DNA of 64,000 nt. Origin: Rallus limicola. Its lineage: Eukaryota; Chordata; Aves; Gruiformes; Rallidae. The stretch spans positions 1,240,001-1,304,000 of the forward strand of contig JAKCOZ010000081.1 in NCBI GenBank assembly GCA_022605955.1, in the 5' to 3' direction. The notes under the pieces were generated by a model. That model made no database searches, had not been told where the DNA came from, and saw only the letters and a program-made list of their open reading frames with translations. Each line of letters starts with the position of its first letter. Positions within the stretch are counted from its first letter, which is position 1. The translations under genes and the position numbers were made by a program. Positions 38,801 through 53,300 of the stretch are shown one piece after another.

Positions 38801-41800
38801 CCCCTTCAAACACCTCATGTAGAGCCCAAGCTCCCGTTTACACTGATCCACAGCTCTGCTGAGTTCACCCAAGTCTCTGGTCGAGTGGCTGGACAGGGAT
38901 CTGGCTCCAGACTGGTGCCTGTCTGCAGGGGAGGGGTGTCTTGTCCCCAGCCTCAGACAAAATTGGAGTCTGAGGGTCCAAAACACAACCAACCTTTGCT
39001 CGCTGACTGTTATGCTAAAGGCTGCTCTTTGTTAGCAGGATGCAGGAGATGTTAGGGCTTCAGCTTTATTAATTAGGCACCAGACTCTGCAGTGGCATTG
39101 CCCCCCTGGCCTGCTCCAGCACCCATCCCTGTGCCAAGCCACCCAGGCACCTGAGGCTGGCCCAGCCCTGAAGGGTAATTATGCCGTCTCATTTGTCAGC
39201 GGCTGTTTTACCTGTAACCAGATGGGCTGTGGCAACACAATCCGGGTGTCTTTTGTCACCCGCTGAATGACACCGCGATGACGGGATTGCGCAGCCAAGC
39301 TGGTAAAATAACCTCACTTCTCCACCGGTACGCCTGGGCGAGACAGTTGGGTGAGCCCAGGATGAGCAGGGCCATGGGGCTCAGACAGCCTGCATCACTC
39401 TGGGGCACGGCCCCGCTCTCCACGGATGCTGTACATCCACCTGTCCATCACTCCTTGCCACTTCCCCAGCTCCCAAGCCCAGCTCAGCCTGAAGCAGGAG
39501 CAGCAAATAGGCACTAAGGTCTCAATTTTGTCTCCCAAAAACCCACAGAAGCAACTCTAGCCCCACGCTGCGTCATGCCAGCAAACGTGCAAGGAATATT
39601 TCTACCATCTGATCTTACAATCTTATCCAGAAGATCCCTTCTCACCAACCTCTGCAGAGATGCAGCACTGATGGGGGCAAACTGAAGCCCAACAAAACAC
39701 ATCGTGGCCTCGGAGATAAGGCATCAGCTTCCCAATGCCAGCATCCCTCATCTCCCCCTGCCCCTGCTCCGCAGCCCTGCTGCCAGCCTAATTTATAAGG
39801 ACTTTGGTTTGTAATATTATAAACTTCAAAGCAAGCCTTGAAAATCCAACAGAATTAACTCCAGTTATTCAGATGCCTGTTAACAAGCTGCTAAAAGGCA
39901 TAATCCTCACACAGGGCTGGGCAGTGGCAGTGCTCTGCTGATGTTCCTTAAGCAATCCTCAGAAAAGTCAGGATTTCTATTCCACAGATCCAAATCTGCT
40001 GTCTAAACTTCCTAGGTTTTACTGAGAAGGAAAGATTATACAAGCCCTTGAAATACAGCAGTGTAAAACACAGCACTGCAAACTATCTTTGAAGTTGGAG
40101 GTAATTTTTTGCGTGGTGAAGGTGTTGCTGCTAAAGAGCTTTATTTTCCATAATGCTCCCTGTGAAACTGAGGCCACTTCCACTTTGGAGCCTGTTTTTC
40201 CTGTGGTACAAGAAAAGAGCAAGTACCAGGTCAGAGCTACCTAAATCCGAAACACTCCTGAGCTGTTTGAGGGTCTCAGGCATCCCTCAACTTAGTGCTG
40301 GCTTTCCAAGGGATGTGTTGGACATCAAGCCCGATCCTGTGGTCCCCACTGTGGCCGGGACAGAGCCACAGGCAGCTTGGCAAGGATGGAGGTTGTTCCT
40401 TGGCTGGAGACTCCGGCTTCCAGCGCCCGCCACAGCTCAGTGGGTATCCAAACCCAAGCAGAATGGAGCCCTGGAGAAGAGAGGAGGGCCAGGGTGCATG
40501 CAACAGAGTCCCAGCTCCAGGATGGGGGGACCCCCAGGAAATCCCCCTCCCCAAGACAGAGAGCCCCTCGCAGCAACAGCATCTCTCAGCCAGTCCCAGC
40601 CTTCTGCTGGGGAATAAAGTCACGTCTCACATCGTTAACTCCTGTCATTGAAAGCAGCACCTGACCTTTTGGTTGAGAACCTCTGATGAGGCACAAGCAC
40701 TGGGTAAGAACAGCAGCTCTAAACCCAGGCATTTCATCTCTGTTTCAGTGTAACTGCTGAAGATTTAAGTTACAGCATGCAGTAAATTCTGCCCCAAGAG
40801 CTATAAAAGCTGTGATTTCCTTGCTGATTGGGAACCAAAGCTGAGTGTCCCAAGGCACCACTTGTGCCTCAGAAAGACAAGGCTCTTGGAATCACAGAAT
40901 CACAGAGACAAAGAGGTTGGAAAAGACCTTTAAGATCATCAAGTCCAACCGTTAACCCAGCACTGCCCAGCCCACCCCTGACCCACATCCCAAGCACCAA
41001 ATCTATGCACCCTTTCAATCCCTCAGGGATGGGGACTCCCCCACTCACCCAGGCAGCCCGTTCCAGTGCTTGGCAACCCTTTCAGTGAAGGTTTTTTTCC
41101 TAATATCCCATTTAAACCTCCTCTGGCACAACTTGAGGCTGTTTCCTCTTGCTCTATCACTTGTTACCTGGGAGAAGAGACCAACCTCCCCCATCTCCAG
41201 CACTGCCTGGCAGGACACGCATCACCCTCGGCAACAAAATCCAATATCCTGCTATCTTCCCTCAAGCAATTCACCCTTGCTATCATGAGCCCTTTCTTTT
41301 TTTTTAAGGAAAATGATGCTGGTTAAAGCAATTCACTATCTCATAGTACAAATAGGGCTAGCAAGAATTTGAAGGCTTTTCTCCCATCCCCCAAAACCAG
41401 GTTTGACAGCACATCAGAAATGTTCATCATGTCTGCCTTGATCATGAGTCAGGGTCCTATTCTTTAAAAGGTGGTGGGAAAAGGCTGATTAAAACCAATT
41501 CATCAATCCTGAGACTTGAGGCTATGATTTGGAATTTCAGAGGGGCCCTGACACAGGCTGTGACCTTCTCAGAGCTGAAACGTTAAGTGGAAATTTAAAA
41601 TAAAAGGTCACCAATCCCTCAGGACACCAAAGACATGAGATTCCACCCCCCTTCCTGCCCCAAAATAACCCCAAAATGATAACAAAGAGCCCAACAACCG
41701 AGTCGTTACCCAGCACAAGGCTAATTGTATAACCCCCTTACTTCTTGCTAGGAAAGGATGAGGGGTGTTTGGGGAAGACAGAGTATTTTGATAGACCTCA

Positions 41801-44281
41801 AACAGCAGCAAAAACACTTCCCTTCTCCTCAGCTGAAAGGTCAGGTAGCAAATGCTGTCTCTAAGCCTGTTGCATTGAGTACCTACAACGGCCACAGCTT
41901 CTCCTTCCACCTGCCCTTTGCAAAAAAAGGCCAAGTTTTGTGGTCAAGAGGATACAAATCAAATGGCATAGTCACATAACAGTGTGGCTTTTGATAAAAA
42001 ACAACCCAAAAAGCTAGTATTCTAATTTTTAATTGTTTGTAATAGTTGTTAAAGTTGGTGTGTCACGGATGGACTAACAGTGCTGGACACCTGATCCGGG
42101 CAACACAGCTTCCCTCTGCACATGGCAAGGGTTGGTGTGGGTGGGAAGGGGCTTCAGACCCTCCCAGTGTCCCCCTGACATAGGCAGGGACAGCTCCCAC
42201 CAACCCAGGGTGCCCTAAGCCCCATCCAACCCAGCCTTGAACCCTGCCAGGGATTCAGGGGCAGCCCCAGCTTCTCTTGTGCAGCAATTCATCACCCTCT
42301 GACTGCCCTAAATATTTCAGGTCTCTTGAAACACAAAGGCTTGGCTGGTATCTGACCTACTCTGAGGCCTACTCTGAGCTGTAAACACTGGCAGATTTTT
42401 CCCTGCTGTGTTTTCATACCATAACTTATTCAAAATGGTGGTCTCCAGAGCTACCGCTCACCCAGGGCGTCAGGACTTGTTAATTCATCCACAACCATAC
42501 ATCCTCAGACCCAGAATTACGTTACTGCCCACTGCTGCCTTTCACCAAGGAACAAGGGGAGCAGTTCAGCTTGGACTTGTTGAGGTCTCTTTGGATCTCC
42601 ATCCACCACATCCTCATGCTAAGGCCTACATGAGCAAGGCGCTTTCTTGTGAGGGGTAACGAAGCTCGTTAGAGGACCGTGTTGTTGCAAGCCTGCATGT
42701 GCACATCCACTGCTCCTTTCCCAGTCTGTAATTAACAACTCAATAAAAATACCATAAGATGCTGCTGTTAAGGATTGCATCCACAATGACCCTGTGTGCA
42801 GCAGCAAAGTTCTGCTAAAAATGTAATTACTGTGTGAAGGAGCTTTCAGATTCCTTTGGCCAAATTTGCCTGCTTCTCCCTTTAATTAGAAGATGCCATG
42901 CTAATATTGATAGCACTAAAGCACAGCCACCGTCCTGCAGGTCTGAAATGCTGTGGATGCTGTTGCTGGGAACCTCACCTACAGCTCTCACACCGGCCCC
43001 AGAATGTGGGAAAGAGCTGAATGAATAATTCACTGCGAATAAGTCCTGGACAGATTTAGTCTCCCTTGATTGCCTGACAAATGGCTGTGAGCTGGCCCAG
43101 CTTCCTCACGTTGGGTTTCTTGATCTGAACGAGGATGTTGAGGGGTTGAGGAACCCGATTGCTGGTTTTTGGAACTGCCCACCAGCCTTGGTGAGGAGCC
43201 TTTTGGGTCCAGCACCCCGTTTTCATTGGCTCTCAGGAAAAAAAATCAAGGTTTGAAGAGACTCTGAGGTGCCTCTGCTCTCCCTGGGGGGGTTTCATCA
43301 TGATGCAGTGATGACAACGCAGGCATCCCCTGACCTCATGCAGGTGGGAGAGCACCACAGCTCCATACACATCGCTCCTGCATCCCAACCACACAAACCT
43401 GCAGCAGCCACTGCCCTGCCTCCCTAACAAAACACTACCCATTGCATTTAAACTGAGTAAACACTAGATATTTGCTATCAATGTATTTTTTTTTCCTAGG
43501 AAAGAACATTCATATAACTAAAACCACAATTACTGCTGCCGATGCACGTAATATTTCTTCTACAGCTTATTGAAAATTATTTCCAGTTACTTAGCATTTC
43601 AGCTAATCTAAACGTTACCTCTGGGTACCTGATCATCTGCGGCTGTAACAGAAAAAAAAATGGTGTAGCACAGAGTCAATGATTCACAAAGCAGCTGAGT
43701 AAACAGGGACTTAAATTATACCCACATTTTCTGACCGGAGCTTTTTAGCTGGACAACCTCCATCTATGGGATGAAGCATATAATAGAGGCGAACTTTGCT
43801 GGCATGTTTCCGACTCTGGAAAATAAAAAAAAAGAAGACAAAAAAAGGGAAAAGGAAAAAAAAAGGGAAAAGAAAAAAAAAAGCAAGAAATGAAGTTACA
43901 CAAAGGAAGAAGCTCTATTGCTGTGCATACAACAACAGTCTGCAGTAAGATTTCACATCCCCTTGATATGTTATCCACCGAGGGAGGAGAAAAGGGGGAA
44001 AGACCCAGGTAAGGAATGTTTGTGTTTGATGGAGGTTTCACAGAGCTCTCAGGGAGCTGAAATGAGCTGTGGAATGATTGTGACATCTGCCATTGGCAGG
44101 AGGATTGGTCCACCCTGTGAGGAGCAACTTTGGAGATACAGGAGGAATAAAGGCGTCAATGCTTGTTATCAGACTGTTCCCATAGTGGGAGAGACTGGAA
44201 AGAGTGGGGTTAGTTGGCTTCAGTGGGGTTATTTGGCCTTGGGTGAAGATGGGATGGCATTATGAAGGATCCATCAGGCAG

Positions 44282-44320
<39 letters not shown>

Positions 44321-47300
44321 GAGGGAAGTCCATAGCTCCTGTGCTTACCAGAGAATAAAACACGTAAGGGCCATGAAACCTCCCTCTCTAGGAAATAAGC
44401 CTACTGACACCTGCCAAAGCTTTGAAAGAAATCTCTCCCATGAGTAAATGACTAGGTAATTGTGTGTTATGAAATCTCTCCTCACACACAGCTGGGGATA
44501 AGGACTGCATGGATCCTGAGCCCCTTCTCCCGCAAGCCTTTCTAGGGGAGCTGGCCAGTAAAACCCTCCAGCCAGCCATGGAAAGAGATGGGGATGTGTT
44601 CTGGGTTGAGCTGCAGGGAGTCCTGGGCTCAACCTGATGTTTGCTGCTGCAGAAACCAGCCCCAGGGCACTGCTGCAAGGTTATTCTGCCTTCACGAGTC
44701 CTGCCCAGCATCACCCCCATGCCGTGGGGCAGAGGATGAATGCAGACCTTTCAGCATCACTGGTTGTCACCAGTCCCTTCCCCCAGTCCTTCATGTGGGA
44801 GGCCAGCGAGCAGCCCACCAGCTGTAAAGCAGCCCCCCACCCTGTCAAGCTGTCTCCCAGGAGAAACACTGAGTGGGCACCTGCTGCTTGGGAGCACTTA
44901 GAGCACAGGGAGGTTTCGGGGGTCTGGGATGGGAGGGGTCCAGGAATGCTGAGAGATGCCTGGAGGAGACTCTTCCCATGAGGGACATGGAGCAACAAGG
45001 TTTTGCACTGCTTTCAGGCACAACTGGTGCTTACCAGCAAGTGAGGATCATAGAATCTTAGAATCCCAGCCTGGTTTGGGTTGGAAGGGACCCCAAGGAT
45101 CACAGAGCTCCAACGCCTCTGCCATAGGCAGGGACACCAACCTCCAGGCCTGGAGCTACACAAGGTTGCCCAGGGCCCCAGCCAACCTGGCCGTGAAGGA
45201 TGAGGAGGGACAGAGAGATGTCCTGCTCATGCCATCACTGCCACACAAAGCACAAGGTAAAGGAAGTTTTAAACACTTGTACAGCAGGAGCACGACAAAT
45301 CCCTTGGAAGCAGTAACTTACAGTCAGCTCCTGTCTTCCAGTAGATGTTGGGGGGCAGGGGGGAAGACTGCACCTACCCAATACCTGCCCCAGAGCCCAG
45401 GCGTGCACGGCACCTATTATTATGCAAATTTCCCCCTCTGAATCTCCATTTCTGATTGACTCACAGAACAACAGCACCATAATATTATCATTTCAGATCG
45501 CAGATTTGCAATTTTAAAATATTAAATTACCATTACTGTGTTCTGGAAGATTCTTTTTCCTGCGGTGTGAACTTGGAGCTGAATTTGCAGGGAGATCTAT
45601 TTGCATCCATAAATGTGACTGTGCAGTCAATTTTTTTTTAATGGAGCAGATCAGTCAAGATAAATAATGTCAAATAACGTCTAAATGTGTCTTCCTGAGC
45701 ACAGTTAGAAAGTGTGACCCAGCTGTAGTCAGAGCTAAGCACAGGAAACCCAAAAAGCTTCGGTGCTCAGTGATTAGCAGTCCAGACAGCGCTGGAGTAA
45801 ATTAAGAAATGACAAAATAAACATCTGAAACTCAAAGGACAGATGTGCCAGGTTAGGCTTGGGATTTGGCAGCACTCCTCCTCCCAGCTTAGTGATGCTC
45901 AGCTGGTTTCAGCTCGTGGGGGGGTTGGCACATCGGGGAAGCCCCTGCCCCTGGGGGCACACAGCCACAGCCTGTGGATTTCAGAGGTTAAAAATATTTG
46001 TGGGTTTTTTTTGTTGGTTTTTTTGGCAAGATTTTAGCAGTAATCATTTGTAGTGTTCTTCCCTGTGGCACTCAGCTGTGCCATAAATGATGCCCAAATG
46101 TCTGCATTAAAAGGCAGCAAAGCTTCAGCCTTCTGTAAAACACCTCTCACCTGTATTTATGCATTTATTTGGATTTATGAGGGCTAAGGTAAAGAAATAA
46201 CTTATGTTTGGCATAATTTAAAACTACACGGCTCCTTATGCAGCCTTATTATCCTCCAGTTATAAAAGCAGAGCTTAAAATCATCCCTGGCCTTTGCAAG
46301 TACGCGGTGAGTGAGCATCTCATTCCCTCTCGGGAGTGGAGGTAGCACAGCCCATTTGTCACCCATTTTATCTCTGGTATTTCCTACATTTACATGTGTA
46401 TTTATCATCCTAACACCACAGCAAGAGCGAAGTGATTATTCTTAGCTTGCTGCTCGCAAACAGCCCCGCGGGTTATCTTTTCCCCTCCACAAAGCAACCT
46501 GAAATCTTGCAGCTCTGAGATGTGAGAAGGGCAAGAGCTGGGGAGGGGGTGGCACAGCCTCCGTGGCAGCATTGCCGCTGGGCAGGGGCACACGCCACGC
46601 TCCCAAGCTTGGTCCCAGCTCTGATTTGAGGTCTGAAGGAGCTCTGGAGGACACAGCTCTGAGAGGGTGTCTAGGGATGGTGGAGATAAGAGCATCGCTG
46701 CTTCCCCACCAGCTGCCTGGACCTCCAGCCCACAGGCAGAGACCCATGGCGGGGATGGCTTGGCCAGCTGAGCATCGGCTGGCAGCTGCCATCCAAGTTA
46801 TTCCAGATGCACTGGGAAAAGGGAGCCAATGGAGGGACCACGCACTGGAGCCAAGAAACAGGGATCAGGTGGGATCAGCACACATCCAGCTCCCATTCTG
46901 ATCCATCTCACCACATGGGCACGCTTTAAAAAATCCAAAACCTTGACATGCCTGTTACTCCATGGCCTGGATGAAGGATGGTGCCCTTGGAGATATCTAC
47001 CTGCTCATCAACAGCCACCTCAGTTTGATCTCAGGTGCGCTAAGAGACTATTTCTGTGCCCGTGAATATTTCAGAGTGCTACACCAGGGGCATTTTCACT
47101 TAAATTCCCTGTCTCTAGCATCTGGAAACAACTCCTTTAGAGGGCAGGAACTCTACTCTAATACTCTGTGCTTTAAAAGCATCCTTCACTATGCAGGGAT
47201 TGGGTTGGGGCGGGGGGAGCCTGTTCTCACACAGCGACTGCGGACTTCTGCATTGCAAGCTCATGCATGGCAATGAAGTTTTGCAGCACGTTCCTGCCTG

Positions 47301-50300
47301 GAGCGAGCAGCAGCACAGCCAGAGGAGACAATCGTGTCTCTGTGGGAGCAGCAGCAGCTGGCGGGACCCTGGGAGCCGCGGATGAGCTGGGAGCCCCGCT
47401 CGCCCCGGGCTGCTCATGCAGCAGCTTGTTACACCACCAGCAGCGATATCCCTGGGGAGGGATCAGATGCATCTCCCTTTACAAGGAGTAAAGGAGTCCC
47501 CAGGGAGATTTAGCTGGGGGGTTGCTGGGCTGCACAGATGCACACAGACATCCCACCTCCCCACTCCACTGTCACCTCTGGGGTGCGGCAGGCCCCCTCC
47601 CCCCTCAGCAAGAGCTCAGCAGCTCTTGGCAGCCCTGGGCTCTGGTCCCACTTTGGACCACTGATTTAAGCTGACCTGACAGTCCAAAATATCTCACCAT
47701 CTTGTGAGGGACTTCTTCCTGTACCCCCAACCACCTCGCCAGGTTCAAAGCAACCATTCCTGCTGCTGTCCTCATGCCATGCTCACATCTCCTCTATTGC
47801 CCTATTCCCTGGAGCTCCCTTTGTCACCCCTTCATTTGTTCCTCATTGCAGCACCTTGTTTCCCAGGGTTCTGCCTTTCCTTTCCCTTCTCTGTGCCAAA
47901 GACCAGAGACCCACCACACCAGGGATGGGCGGCCGTGCCGAGAGCAGAGGCACAGCAGGGAGATGAAGGAGGGAGCAGTCATGGTAGCCCGACTGGCTGA
48001 AGCTCTTTGGAATAAAACCTTTTTCAGCAGCCTCTTGGTTGGCTTTTATTCCTTTTAGTGTGTACTGTGTTGATTTTTGGTTTGTGTGCTGGCAGTTTCT
48101 TAAATTGCCATGAAACACACACTCACATGATTACACCAACTTCATTATCCATGTTGGCCCTACTAGTAATCTCATCAGAGGAGGTGAAGTTATTTTGGCC
48201 AGTTATTTTGGTTCTTTAAACTGAATACCAATGACATTATCCTCCCAAAGCTCCGTTCTCACGTCCCTTTCCCCATCCTCCTGTGCTCAGTGGCTGTGCC
48301 AAGCTGGGAGTTCTCCTCTCCCCATCGTCACCACTCAGCACTACCATGCCCAGCTTTGCTTTCCTCCTGGAAGCTCCCCACACTCCCCAAGCCCCCAGAA
48401 AGGACCAGAAGTGGCGATGCACAATGTGTGGCCAGCTCTTTTCAACTTGACCGCTTGCAAGCTTGGGACCCTCTGACCCAAACCCCAACGTTCTGCCTTT
48501 CATAATCGCTGCCTAACAAACTCTTAAATTTCTGCTGGCACGGAACTAATTTATTCCTCATACTGTGATATAACAACATCCTCTGCTCTCTTTTAAATAG
48601 AGGACAGAAGTATTTTCAGCAAACGCCTTCCCTTTTTTGCCTCTTCTACCCACACGACCAGCAAACACCACTATCGAGATCCCCCTTGTTCACCACAGAG
48701 ACAAACTCCCGTCTGTTATTCCAGACGCTGCTGGGTGCCAACGTCCTTTTTCTCCCTTTGTAATTTTTGCAAAGCCTCATTTATAATTTATGGTCATTTC
48801 TATCCACTTCCCTTTATTCCTCTGTGAGTTAATATTTTAAAAAGCGTCTACTCATGCTTGTGACTTTGTGGGCACACAGAGATACGTGTCTGTAATTCTC
48901 AACTGCACACAGATGAATTTTCATTCCCATGAAACCAGTTTCTCCAGAGCAGCAGGTAGACATATTACTGGTTTGGACACTGCTCTGCCTGCACATACCA
49001 GTACTCACAGAATCACCAGGGTGGAAAAGACCTTTGAGGTCATTGAGTCCAACCTCTACTAACCCACATCGCTGAGCACCTCATCTACATATCTGTTAAA
49101 CACATCCAGGGGTGGTGACTCAGCCCCCTCCCTGGGCAGCCTGTGCCAGTGCCCCAGAACCCTTTCAGGGAAGAACTTTTCCCCAGTGTCTGATCTGACC
49201 CTGCCCTGGCACAGCTTGAGCCCATTCCTCTCATCCCATCACCTGTCACTTGGGCAAAGAGACCAACCCCCACCTCTCTGCACCCTCCTGGCAGGTCAGT
49301 GGAGGTGAGGAGAAGGTCTCCCCTGAGCCTCCTCTTCTCCAGGCTCAACACCCCCAGCTCCCTCAGCCGCCCCTCGGAAGCTCTCCAGCCCCTTCCCCAG
49401 CCTGGTTGCCCTTCTCTGGACACACTCCAGGGCCTCCATGTATTTCTTGGAGCGAGGGGCCCAGACCTGAACCCAGCACTCGAGGTGCAGCCTCACCAGT
49501 GCCGAGTGTGGGGGCACAATCCCTGCCCTGGCCCTGCAGCCACGCTGGGGCTGACACAAGTGGAGATGCCCTTGGGCTTCCTGGCCCCCTGGGTATGCTG
49601 CCGGCTCATGGTCAGTCACAGTCACCCAGCACCCCCAGGTCCTTCTCCCCAGCAGCTTTCCAGCTGCTCTGCCCCAGCCTGTAGCGCTGCTCGGGGTCAT
49701 TATTGTCCCAGGTGCTGGACTCTGCACTTGGCCTTGCTGAATGTCACCCTGTTGGTCTCAGCCCCTAGATCCAGCCTGGCCAGACCCTTCTGAAGAGCCT
49801 CTCCACCCTCAGGCAGATGCCAACGTCCTCCCAGCTTAGAGTCATCCCCAAACTGACTGAGGGGACATTCAATCCTTTCACCCAGGTCAGTGATAAAGCC
49901 ATTGAGCAAGCCTGGCCCCAGGACTGAGCCCTGGGGAACACCACTTGCAACTGGTGTTCAGGTCTGATGACCAATTATCTATTCATCTGAGTAACCACTG
50001 GCTGGTTCCAGTTCTCCAAATCCACAATCGTTTCTCCCTACTTACTAACCCCAAGCACAGATTCTCCTCTCCAAGGACACCAACAGCATCACAAGACTGG
50101 TGCGCATGTCTGGAAGCATTTCACAGGCCCCAGCAGCTTCTCCCACATCTTGACCACTGTCATTTTAAAAATGCAAAAAGCAAGACCTCAGAAGCTCCAA
50201 GGAAAACCAACAGCAGCGACCTGCTGCACCCAAAGGCAGCGACTCGCTGGTGTAAGAGGGGCTGCCACAGCTGCAGCTCTGCAGTTGCACGGGGGCAAAG

Positions 50301-53300
50301 CACCCAGTCCAAGCCTGACAACTTTAATTATAATCAACAGTGCAGTTGCTTCAGTCACCTTCATAAGAGAAAAACCTCACCCAATCAGTCCTCCTTTGCT
50401 CCTGTGGCCCCACAAAACATGTTTCCTGCCAGAGAGCCCCAAATGCCCTGTGCCATCTGCCACCCTCCTGCTTGAGGTATTGAAGCTGCAGAGAGGGCTC
50501 AGCCGGCAGCGCAGGTGGTCCCTTGGGAACAGGGTTTCTGCACTGCGCTTGTTCAAGGGAAAAGAAAAACACCATCTTTGGGTTTCTCCCCTCGGTATGG
50601 TCCCCATTGCACAAGGCAGGCGAGGTGGGTGGTGCTGGTACCCTGTATGGGTGGTACAGGGCATCTCAGGTGGTGCTGATACCCCGTGTGGGTGGGCACC
50701 ACACATCGTACACAGGGCATCTCCCATGCAGCAGTACTGCTCCAGCCTCAACCCAGCCTGCTCACAACAGCCAGTCCAGATGGACCCAGGCTCAGACCTG
50801 CATCTCCCCACCTGACAGATACCTGCAGATCTCCAGACCAGCAAGGCATGAATTTTCTGTCTGAGGAATCACTGTTTCAGATATGTGATCTTTAGCTTTG
50901 CCACTTCCTATATTGATTTCAACTGTAGCCAAAGTGCCTCTTCCCCTGCACACCGCTGTGTACCCTATGGAGAGGAAAATAACACTCTTTACAGCCTGCT
51001 GCTGGAGCAGTGTGGCACAGGCTGGCTCAGCGCTCATCTTACAGGCTGCAGAGCCCTGCAGCCTGCTTGCCAGTGCCTGGGATCACTGGCAGGCTTCTGT
51101 TCTTCCCCAAACACACTGCAAGTCCCTCTCACTTCACATCCTCACATTTCTTCTGCAGAGGGATCTCACACCTAAACTAAAGCAACCATGAATTTATATT
51201 TCCACTGGTGTGTAAGGATTGTTTTCCAGGCAGTGCACCTCCCTGTGAGCATAAAGGGGACGCAGGGGATGGAGCCTCTGAAGTGTTCTCTGCTCAGCAA
51301 GCTAAATCCTTGTTGTCTGTCTCAGCTCAGGCCATTCTGCTGTCGGGTACTGATGCTCGAGGCGTGGATGAGCTTTCCTGCTGATACAGGACATGGTCCT
51401 GGAGTTGAGTGGGAAAGAGAAGAGTTAACGCTGACCGAATGTCTCATCCCCACACCAGTGGCTCAGCATCACACTCAGCACTGACAGCGCCGCTGTTGTT
51501 CCTGGTTCTATCTTTACGTGTCTGAAACAGATCACTTTGAAAGCACGTCAGCGCCAGTCACTTCTGAGAGCTGCTCAGCCCCGGCACGGCGCGTGGGAGG
51601 GTTTTGTCACAACACACCACGATAACTAAAGACTCTGCTTTCAAACACCTGGAACCCCAATCCAAACATGGGTTGAGAGCTTGAAATATTAAAGGAGAGT
51701 AAGAGGGAATATCTGGAACAAACAGGTGCCCTCCCTGCACCTGGGGAACAGAATCATAGAATCCCAGCCTGATCTGGGTTAGAAAGGACCCCAAGGGTCA
51801 CAGAGCTCCAACCCCCTGCCACAGGCAGGGACACCAACCTCCAGGCCTGGAGCTACACAAGGTTGCCCAGGGCCCCAGCCAACCTGGCCATAAGGGGGAT
51901 GCTTCAGGAAAACAGGAGCTGTGGGGACTTCTCCTGGGGACAGCTCAGGTAGCACAACATTTAGCTTTTATTCCACATATGCTCAATGTGACATCCCTGG
52001 TGCCACTCCATTACGGCTGACCTCAGGGTCTCAACCCTGGTGTGTTTTACCACTGCTCTGAAAGTACCTTTGAACTCAGGTTATTTTTAGCCAGAAACAG
52101 GACTCCAGTGCAGGGGCACCGTGGAAGGGAGCTGTGCAGGAGGCTCCTCCTGCTCTGCCGCCGCTGCTCTTTAGCGATAAACGCTGACACTGAGAGTGCA
52201 TTAAAAATAATGTCGAGCCATTACCGTTGACAGCAGCGTAGTAACGCGGAGCCATTTAGTCTGCGCCAGGTTCCTGGAGCATGGCTGTGATTGAGCTGCC
52301 CTGGTGAGCCCGTAACTTGCTGTGGGGGTGAGAGGGCACACAAGCCCCCTACCCCACTGCACCGACATCCACGCATCTCCTCCACGTACAATGCATGGCC
52401 ATGCTTACTCAACTGCTCCTAGCACTACATGAGCTGGGTGCCAAGGCCAGATGCAGGGCTGTAGGTGCCCATACAAAAACCAGAGAGGTGCCTTTGCACT
52501 GTTTGCAAACAAGCCACAAAAAAGCTTTCATTAGCCCCATTTCTTTCCTTTTTTTTTTTTCCTTCCCAAGCCAAGGTTCTCCTACCAAACACCAGCACAA
52601 TCTGCAGGGGAAGGGTATAGGAATGACAGGTTGGACATCCCCTCCTCCTGCACCCTCTGAAGCCGTAACAGGTTGCTCTCAATAAAGCAAGCAAAGACTT
52701 GCCAGGTAAGCAGCAGTGATGGCAGCACAGAGGAGAGAGGACAAACATTCAGCATCCCCTTGGGAATCGGCAGGCTCCCTGACACACAAGCCCTGCACTG
52801 TCTCTGTTTCCAGCCAAAGATCGTCCTTTCCGCTCCTCCATCCGGGAAGTGCCTGCGGCATCTCATGCAGGCAGCTGGCACCAGACACGGGATATTCCAG
52901 CTCCTCGTGTTCAAGTGCAGCGTTTACTTCGTTAAACAGACTATGTGCTCTTCCACCACATTAATATTTCAGACACAGGATTGCCTTTCTGAGCGCATGC
53001 ATCTTGGTCCTTAAGGCGCTAACGTGCCTATAGTAAACAATGTTTATTATTCCTTCAGATGAGCCATCATTTTATGCAGTTTCCCAGAGAAGGATGGCCC
53101 AACTGGAAGCAGATTAACCTGAGCACCACTCCAGCCCTGCGCAGACAAGGAGTATTGATGAGGCTGTCGATACAGCTTGCCTGCTTCGCTCCGGAGACAG
53201 AGTGAGAAATTCCAGAGAGCGCTCAAGCTCCAGAGATGAGCCAAAGGGCACGGCACTTTATTTGTTCTCCCCAGTTTCCTCTGTGTTTGAATTTTAATAC

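Larger units (their letters stand above)
35863..43725 (-). other. ZMAT4: ZMAT4 intron 2
   Basis: 7.9 kb between coding exons 2 and 3. Features are an (ATGGG)n array (36257-36329), a T-rich tract (37916-37958), one clear CR1 (40889-41190) and one decayed CR1 (42118-42340). No other exon recognised. Confidence 0.85.

Noticed and set aside
49085..49793. Several overlapping 110-165 codon frames on both strands
   Set aside because: All lie in the 49005-50035 CR1 copy; the minus frames are ORF2 remnants and the plus frames are their shadows.
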